From Verrucomicrobiota bacterium (GTDB lineage Bacteria; Verrucomicrobiota; Verrucomicrobiia; Opitutales; Opitutaceae), in assembly GCA_023426435.1 (NCBI GenBank), contig JAFAAS010000070.1, positions 1-64,000 on the forward strand: a stretch of DNA of 64,000 nt. The letters run 5' to 3'. A program made the translations under genes and the position numbers. The notes under the pieces are model-generated. The model was not told the DNA's origin, searched no databases, and saw only the letters and a list, made by a program, of their open reading frames with translations. Shown here one piece after another: positions 59,096 to 64,000 of the stretch (positions within the stretch are counted from its first letter, which is position 1; every line of letters begins with the position of its first letter).

Positions 59096-59851
59096 ATGCC
59101 ATCTTCCGCCTCCGACCGTCCCGATCCCGCCATCCCGCATCACGTGGCCATCATCATGGACGGCAACGGCCGCTGGGCCAAACAACGCGGCCTCCCGCGC
59201 ATCGAAGGACACCGCCGCGGCGTCGAAACCGTCCGCACCGCCACCTTCGCCGCCCGCGACCTCGGCGTGAAAATGCTCACGCTCTACGCTTTCTCCGTCG
59301 AAAACTGGAAACGCCCCCAGGACGAGGTCGGCGCTCTCATGGGACTTCTCGAGTTTTACCTCAAAAAAGAACTCGAAACGTTCGTTCGCGATCGCGTCCG
59401 CTTTCGCACCATCGGCCGCACCCACGATCTCCCCGCCGGCGTCCAAAAACTCCTCCGCACCACGACCGAGGAAACCAAACACTTCACCGACTACACCCTC
59501 GTCCTCGCCCTCAACTACGGCGCGCGCACCGAGATCGTCGACGCCGCCCGCGCCTACGCCGCCGCCGTCGCCGCCGGCACCGAAAAACTCAACGACAGCT
59601 CCTGGGAAACCTTCAATCGCTACCTCTACACCGCCGACTTTCCCGATCCCGATCTCATCATCCGCACCTCCGGCGAGAAACGCATCAGCAACTTCCTCCT
59701 GATGCAGGGCGCCTACGCCGAATACGTTTTCACCCCCGTCCTCTGGCCCGATTTCACCAAGGACGATCTCGCCGCCGCCCTCGCCGACTACGCCCGCCGC
59801 GAACGCCGCTTCGGCAAAACCAGCGAACAGGTCGCCGCCATCACCAAATAG
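59096..59851 (+). CDS. uppS: Undecaprenyl diphosphate synthase
   Basis: 251 residues from the ATG at 59096, preferred because the cis-prenyltransferase core starts shortly after: HHVAIIMDGNGRWAKQRG (catalytic Asp), EGHRRGVETVR, LTLYAFSVENWKRP, and LIIRTSGEKRISNFLLMQGAYAEYVF, which holds the conserved RxSGExRxSNFLLWQ-type motif with Met in the Trp position. It makes the undecaprenyl carrier for wall synthesis. Its stop is the TAG of a type A palindrome. First gene of the lipid/isoprenoid group. Confidence 0.95.
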   Translation: MPSSASDRPDPAIPHHVAIIMDGNGRWAKQRGLPRIEGHRRGVETVRTATFAARDLGVKMLTLYAFSVENWKRPQDEVGALMGLLEFYLKKELETFVRDRVRFRTIGRTHDLPAGVQKLLRTTTEETKHFTDYTLVLALNYGARTEIVDAARAYAAAVAAGTEKLNDSSWETFNRYLYTADFPDPDLIIRTSGEKRISNFLLMQGAYAEYVFTPVLWPDFTKDDLAAALADYARRERRFGKTSEQVAAITK

Positions 59852-59880
59852 GTGGAGCCCGACGTCCCGTCGGGCTTTTT
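59849..59880 (+). terminator. Type A palindrome, copy 4, behind uppS
   Basis: TAGGTGG leader, arm AGCCCGACG, loop TCC, arm CGTCGGGCT, followed by TTTT. It supplies the uppS stop codon; the short T-run suggests partial termination ahead of cdsA. Confidence 0.65.
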
Positions 59881-59939
59881 GATTTGGTCTCGCTCGATCA
59901 CGAACTCCCGCCGCCGCGCCGGTCTATGCTCCCCACCTC

Positions 59940-60791
59940 ATGCCCAAACGCATCCTGAGCACCATTCTCCTCTGGGCCATCGTCGTCGGCTCCCTCGTCT
60001 TCGCGCGAACCCACGGTGGCGTCGCACTCATCACGCTCATCTCCGTCCTCACGCTCCGCGAGTTCTTCAAACTCATGCGCGGCGCCGGCCTCCAATCCTT
60101 CGACAAACTCGGCATGACCTTCGGCGGCCTCATCACCGTCGCACCTTACCTCGAAACCCTCCCGCTTTTTCGCGACTTCCCGCTCACGATCACCGCTTCC
60201 CACGTCATGGCGATCGCCGTCGTGATCTTCTCGATCCGTATCCTCGGCGAACGCGAACCCCACCATCGCGTCGAAGCCCTCGCCGCCACGCTCTTCGGCC
60301 TCGTTTACGTCGCGTTCATGCTGCACTACCTCGTGCGCATCGTCACCCCGCTTCCCGGCGACACCATCGGCGCCACCGGCCGCCTCCTCCTCTTCGTCTG
60401 GCTCGTCGCCGTATCCAAATTTTGCGACGTCGGCGCCCTCCTCACCGGCCTCGCCTTCGGCAAACACAAGATGTCACCCGTCATCAGCCCGAAGAAAACC
60501 TGGGAAGGCGCCATCGGCGGCGTCCTCGTCTCCATGGGCATCGGCGCCCTCGTCGCCTGGCTCGCCCGCGATCATTTCCCTACGCACATGACGCCTTTCG
60601 TCGCCGCGCTCATCGCCGCCCCGATCGCCGTCGTCGCCATCGTTTCCGATCTCATCGAATCCGTCATCAAACGCCGCGCCGCCATCAAGGACTCCGGCGG
60701 CATCATCCCCGGCATCGGCGGCATGTTCGACGTCAGCGACAGCCTCATCCTCACCGCCCCGATCGGTTTCTTCCTCTTCGGCCTCACCTAA
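59940..60791 (+). CDS. cdsA: Phosphatidate cytidylyltransferase
   Basis: 283 residues with eight hydrophobic helices and the C-terminal CDP-alcohol signature: SKFCDVGALLTGLAFGKHKM, SPVISPKKTWEGAIGG, and VSDLIESVIKRRAAIKDSG with PGIGGMFDVSDS. The reaction is phosphatidate + CTP to CDP-diacylglycerol at the inner membrane. Follows uppS by 88 bases, dxr by 122 on the other side, in the usual uppS-cdsA-dxr-rseP order. Confidence 0.95.
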   Translation: MPKRILSTILLWAIVVGSLVFARTHGGVALITLISVLTLREFFKLMRGAGLQSFDKLGMTFGGLITVAPYLETLPLFRDFPLTITASHVMAIAVVIFSIRILGEREPHHRVEALAATLFGLVYVAFMLHYLVRIVTPLPGDTIGATGRLLLFVWLVAVSKFCDVGALLTGLAFGKHKMSPVISPKKTWEGAIGGVLVSMGIGALVAWLARDHFPTHMTPFVAALIAAPIAVVAIVSDLIESVIKRRAAIKDSGGIIPGIGGMFDVSDSLILTAPIGFFLFGLT

Positions 60792-60825
60792 TGGGCATTA
60801 CGCCGCGACTGGCGCCACGCCCGAA

Positions 60826-60913
60826 ATCGTGCTCGTAATCGTCATCGTGCTCGTGCTCCGCTGAGTGGTTTCATTCAATCGCGATCACGATCAAGAGCAC
60901 GACTACGAGCACG
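60826..60913. repeat. Hairpin-forming TCGTGC-type repeat before dxr
   Basis: Units such as TCGTGC, TCGTAA and TCGTCA in the left arm (from 60826) pair with CACGATCAAGAGCACGAC and following bases in the right arm (to 60913). ATCGTGCTCGTAATCGT faces ACGACTACGAGCACGAT with one mismatch. The right arm abuts the dxr ATG and would hide the ribosome site if it folds. Confidence 0.7.
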
Positions 60914-62107
60914 ATGGGACCCACTTCAACCGCCGCCCCCAAACGCCTCGTCCTCCTCGGCGCCACCGGCTCCATCGGCGAAAACACCCTCCGCGTCGTC
61001 GCCGCCCACCGCGACAAACTTCAACTCGTCGGCATCGCCGCCCGCCAGAATCACGAGCGGCTCGCGCAAATCGCCCGCGATTTCCAAGTCCCCCACGTCG
61101 CCCTCTTCGACGACCACGCCTACGCCGCCGCCAAATCCGCCGCGTCCTCCGGCACATTCCCACCCAACACTAAACTCCACGGCGGCCTCCCCGGTCTCGT
61201 CGAGCTCGCGACGCTCCCCGAAGCCGACATCGTCCTCGTCGCCGTCGTCGGCACCACCGGCCTCGAACCCGCCCTCGCCGCCATCGCCGCCGGCAAAGAC
61301 CTCGCGCTCGCCTCCAAGGAAATTCTCGTCCTCGCCGGCCAGTTCGTCATGGCCGCCGCCCGCCAGCACCACGTCAAACTCCTGCCCGTCGATTCCGAGC
61401 ACAACGCCGTCTTCCAGTGCCTCGAGGGCCACCCGCAAGCCGGCGTTCGCCGCATCGTCCTCACCGCTTCCGGCGGCGCCTTCCGCGACTGGCCCCAAGA
61501 ACGCCTCGCCCACGTCACGCCCGCCGACGCCCTCAAACACCCGAACTGGGCCATGGGCCCAAAAATCACCGTCGACTCCGCCACGCTCGCCAACAAGGGC
61601 CTCGAACTCATCGAAGCCCAGTGGCTGTTCAATCTCCGCGCCGATCAGTGCACCGCGGTCATTCACCCGCAAAGCATCGTCCATTGCCTCGTCGAATTCA
61701 CCGACGGCGCCCTGCTCGCACAACTCTGCCCGCCATCGATGACGTTCCCCATCCAACACGCGCTGCTCCACCCGCACCGCGCGCCGGGCGTGGAATCCAC
61801 CCTCGATTTCACCAAACTCCTCGGACTCGAGTTCCGCCCCGTCGACGAATTCCGCTTCCCCTGCCTCCGCCTCGCCCGCCAAACCATGTCCGCCGGCGGC
61901 GTCGCCCCGGCCGTCTTCAACGCCGCCAACGAGATCGCCGTCGCCGCCTTCCTCGCTTCGCAGATCCCGTTCCTTGCGATTCCTCGGGTCATCGAACACA
62001 CTCTCAACCAGATCGATAACTTCACACCCGACACGCTTCCCGCCGTCCTCGATGCCGACGCCTCCGCGCGTCGCGTCGCGACCGCCGCGCTGAAGCACCT
62101 TTCCTGA
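60914..62107 (+). CDS. dxr: 1-deoxy-D-xylulose 5-phosphate reductoisomerase
   Basis: 397 residues. NADPH site KRLVLLGATGSIGENTLRVV; metal/substrate motifs LLPVDSEHNAVFQCLEG and LTASGGAFRDW; NWAMGPKITVDSATLANKG; catalytic loop and C-terminal NAANEIAVAAFLASQIPF. It makes 2-C-methyl-D-erythritol 4-phosphate in the non-mevalonate pathway. The ATG at 60914 is directly after an imperfect hairpin. rseP starts two bases after its stop, so translation is probably coupled. Confidence 0.97.
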   Translation: MGPTSTAAPKRLVLLGATGSIGENTLRVVAAHRDKLQLVGIAARQNHERLAQIARDFQVPHVALFDDHAYAAAKSAASSGTFPPNTKLHGGLPGLVELATLPEADIVLVAVVGTTGLEPALAAIAAGKDLALASKEILVLAGQFVMAAARQHHVKLLPVDSEHNAVFQCLEGHPQAGVRRIVLTASGGAFRDWPQERLAHVTPADALKHPNWAMGPKITVDSATLANKGLELIEAQWLFNLRADQCTAVIHPQSIVHCLVEFTDGALLAQLCPPSMTFPIQHALLHPHRAPGVESTLDFTKLLGLEFRPVDEFRFPCLRLARQTMSAGGVAPAVFNAANEIAVAAFLASQIPFLAIPRVIEHTLNQIDNFTPDTLPAVLDADASARRVATAALKHLS

Positions 62108-62109
62108 CA

Positions 62110-63528
62110 ATGTCCGAACTCCTCACGTCGCTCGCGTCCAACGCCTGGGCTTTCTTCCTCGTCGTCCTTTTCTTCGGCGGCTCCATCTTCGTCCACGAGC
62201 TCGGCCACTTCCTCGCCGCCCGCCGCCGCGGCGTTCACGTCGAGCGTTTCTCCATCGGCTTCGGCCCCGCCATTTTCTCCTGGCACGGCAAGGACGGCGT
62301 CGAATACCGCCTCGCCTGGATCCCGTTCGGCGGCTACGTGCTCCTCCCCCAGCTCGCCGACCTCGGCGCCATCGAGGGCGAAAGCAAAACCGACGTCTCG
62401 AAACTTCCGCCGATCAGTTACAGCACCCGCATGCTGGTCTTCGTCGCCGGCGCCGCGTTCAACATCTTCTTCGCCCTCCTGCTCGCGACGATCGTCTGGT
62501 TCGTCGGACAACCCACGTTCTCCGCCCTCGCCACCACCAAGATCGGCACCGTCTCGCCCACCGTCACCCTCGCCGACGGCAAAACCGTCCCCAATCCCGC
62601 CGCCGAAGCCGGTCTCCAGGCCGGCGACGTCGTCCAATCCATCGATGGCGACGCCGTTAAAAACTTCGAAGACATCATCAACGCCGTCCTCCTCGGCACC
62701 CGGCGCACCGATGACGGCCGCCGCGTCTCCGAATTCGTGATACAACGCGACGGCCGCGAGCAAACCGCTACCGTTTATCCGCTCCTTCTCGGCGACGACC
62801 AAATCCGCGTCGCCGGCGTCGAACCCGCCGACGATCTCACCGCCGACGAAGTCCTCCCCGGCTCCCCCGCCGAAGCCGCCGGCGTCCTTCCCGGCGACCG
62901 GATCGTCGCCATGGACGGACAACCCGTCTTCCAACGCATCGCCGTCAGCGAATATCTCTCCCAAAACTCGAATCGTCCCACCGAGTTCCTTTTCCAACGC
63001 GGTAACGACCAGGTCACGATCCGCATCCAACCACGCGCCGAAACCGACGAACGCACCGGCAAACCCGTCGCCCGCATCGGCCTCCGCTATCGCGAGCCCA
63101 TCATCGTCGTCCACCCCACGCCGTGGTCCCAAATCGGCGCCAATGTCCGCATGACGTTCCGCACCCTCGGCGCACTCATCAGCCCCACCTCCGACGTCGG
63201 CCTCTCCAAGCTCAGCGGCCCCATCGGCATCGGTCGCGTTCTCCACCAGCAGGCCCAATGGGATATCCGCCGCGTCCTCTGGTTCACGATCCTGGTCAAC
63301 GTCAACCTCGCCATCTTCAACCTCCTGCCGATTCCCGTCCTCGACGGCGGTCAGATGCTTTTCGCCACCATCAATCGCCTTCGTCGCCGCGCGCTCCCGC
63401 CCAACATCATCATGGCCACGCAAAGCGCCTTCTTCGTCATTCTCTTCTCGCTCATCATCTACGTGAGCTTCTTCGACGTCCGCCGCTGGGCCCGCGACAT
63501 CGAAGCCGACCGCACCGAACAAAAATAA
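62110..63528 (+). CDS. rseP: RseP-type intramembrane zinc metalloprotease
   Basis: 472 residues. HExxH in FVHELGHFLAARRRGV on helix 1, the third zinc ligand in NLLPIPVLDGG, and two PDZ domains (about 165-330, AAEAGLQAGDVVQSIDGD and AAGVLPGDRIVAMDGQP). C-terminal helices finish the protein. RseP cleaves anti-sigma factors and signal peptides within the membrane; substrates here are unknown. Starts 2 bases after dxr. Confidence 0.95.
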   Translation: MSELLTSLASNAWAFFLVVLFFGGSIFVHELGHFLAARRRGVHVERFSIGFGPAIFSWHGKDGVEYRLAWIPFGGYVLLPQLADLGAIEGESKTDVSKLPPISYSTRMLVFVAGAAFNIFFALLLATIVWFVGQPTFSALATTKIGTVSPTVTLADGKTVPNPAAEAGLQAGDVVQSIDGDAVKNFEDIINAVLLGTRRTDDGRRVSEFVIQRDGREQTATVYPLLLGDDQIRVAGVEPADDLTADEVLPGSPAEAAGVLPGDRIVAMDGQPVFQRIAVSEYLSQNSNRPTEFLFQRGNDQVTIRIQPRAETDERTGKPVARIGLRYREPIIVVHPTPWSQIGANVRMTFRTLGALISPTSDVGLSKLSGPIGIGRVLHQQAQWDIRRVLWFTILVNVNLAIFNLLPIPVLDGGQMLFATINRLRRRALPPNIIMATQSAFFVILFSLIIYVSFFDVRRWARDIEADRTEQK

Positions 63529-63529
63529 T

Positions 63530-63554
63530 GTAGGGCAGGGTCCCTCGCCCCGAC
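63530..63554. repeat. Type F palindrome
   Basis: GTAG leader, then GGCAGGG and CCCTCGCC around a short T-containing loop; one G is missing from the left arm. It lies just behind the rseP stop, followed by a type C element. Confidence 0.55.
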
Positions 63555-63567
63555 GCCTCCACCCGCC

Positions 63568-63594
63568 GTAGCGCGGTCAACCTGACCGCGCTCC
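63568..63594. repeat. Type C palindromic repeat, copy 2
   Basis: Same GTA leader, arms GCGCGGTCA/TGACCGCGC and loop ACC as at 55088-55114. Confidence 0.8.
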
Positions 63595-63640
63595 CCGCCC
63601 CACGCTTGCCCCCCAAGCCGCACCCCCTACCGTGCGGCTC

Positions 63641-63712
63641 TTTCATTCTCAGGTCTCAGGTCTCAGGTTTCAGGTTTCAGCCTTTCAGCTTTTCAGCCTT
63701 TCAGCGTTTCAC
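63641..63712. repeat. 7-8 base tandem repeat before ispG
   Basis: Units GTCTCAG, GTTTCAG, then CCTTTCAG and CTTTTCAG, ending 8 bases before the ispG ATG. Confidence 0.7.
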
Positions 63713-63719
63713 GTCCGCC

Positions 63720-64000
63720 ATGTCCTACTGCGCCTCCCGTTTCCACACCGTCCGCCGCCACACCCTCGAAGTGAAGGTCGGCTCCGTCGGCGTCGGCGGC
63801 GAAAATCCCCTTCGCCTCCAATCCATGACGACGAGCGATACCCAGGACATCGCCACCACCGTCAAACAATCCATCGCCCTCGCCGAGGTCGGTTGCGAAA
63901 TCGTCCGCATCACCGCCCCCAACGTCGCCGCCGCCCAGGCCCTCCGCGAAATCCGCGCCCAGTTCACCGCCGCCGGCTTCGGCCACATCCCGCTCGTCGC
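63720..64000 (+). CDS. ispG: 4-hydroxy-3-methylbut-2-en-1-yl diphosphate synthase (3' truncated)
   Basis: Starts ATG at 63720 and runs off the window edge with 93 codons visible. RRHTLEVKVGSVGVGGENPL, LQSMTTSDTQDIATTVKQS and CEIVRITAPNVAAAQALREI are the IspG N-terminal TIM-barrel motifs. The Fe-S cysteines lie beyond the edge. IspG is the penultimate MEP pathway enzyme, consistent with dxr upstream. It follows rseP by 191 bases that hold palindromes and a tandem repeat, so it may have its own promoter. Confidence 0.92.
   Translation, partial: MSYCASRFHTVRRHTLEVKVGSVGVGGENPLRLQSMTTSDTQDIATTVKQSIALAEVGCEIVRITAPNVAAAQALREIRAQFTAAGFGHIPLV

Overview
The window is GC-rich chromosomal DNA of a bacterium that looks like a member of the Opitutaceae (Verrucomicrobiota). 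The basis is a large TonB-dependent receptor whose mature N-terminus begins with an SPFVV-type segment typical of that group, a TIGR03067-type small protein, a fused EIIA/diadenylate cyclase protein, and abundant intergenic palindromes and decayed short tandem repeats. This placement is inference from protein character, not a database result. No rRNA, tRNA, CRISPR array, prophage or complete insertion sequence was recognised, and no gene-free stretch exceeds 300 bases.

Layout. 1-3316 (+): the end of an UlaG-like metallo-hydrolase, surE, a HAD hydrolase and a lone ABC ATPase. 3358-13541 (-): eight tightly packed genes reading leftwards: receiver-histidine kinase, a ketosynthase-fold protein that has lost both catalytic histidines, a membrane histidine kinase, a soluble degenerate kinase, a nucleotidyltransferase, a small NLxPHPI-type protein, a second nucleotidyltransferase and asparagine synthetase. 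This is the most unusual block and the best candidate for an undescribed system. 13689-18852: rmuC, a TIGR03067 protein, a MOSC protein, a membrane protein, a PurL-like AIR-synthase protein (-) and a small lipoprotein. 18952-28283 (-): a XylR-type regulator followed by a TonB-dependent receptor, two secreted PQQ-type beta-propellers and an apparently exported carbon-nitrogen hydrolase, probably one uptake/processing locus. 28321-30980 (-): S41 peptidase, xerD, infA.

31121-35534: tadA, sodA, tolB (-), apbC/mrp, a small conserved protein and rpmG (-). 35621-38604 (-): EIIA-DAC fusion, a solitary nuoA and a DUF362-like exported protein. 38747-42831 (+): dnaG, rpoD and tatA, with clear terminators. 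42936-45263 (-): a CPA2 antiporter. 45444-50429 (+): mreB, mreC, mreD, mrdA (cell-shape operon), interrupted by a DUF559 gene with flanking repeats. 50426-55065 (-): the moxR / DUF58 / transglutaminase trio. 55156-59016 (-): a beta-hydroxyacid dehydrogenase, a phospholipase D-like protein, an MTAP-like phosphorylase and a pterin dehydratase. 59096-64000 (+): uppS, cdsA, dxr, rseP and the start of ispG, an envelope-lipid/isoprenoid operon.

Intergenic DNA is itself patterned. It carries several families of short palindromes that share a GTAG/GTGG leader and usually a TCCC-like loop but have different stems; 6- to 8-base tandem repeats in front of genes; and copies of a dispersed repeat whose spurious translations read like NHEGTEHTE or MNTDKRR. 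In several places these elements enter coding sequence: a kinase N-terminus, the PLD signal peptide, the DnaG linker, and the transglutaminase C-terminus.
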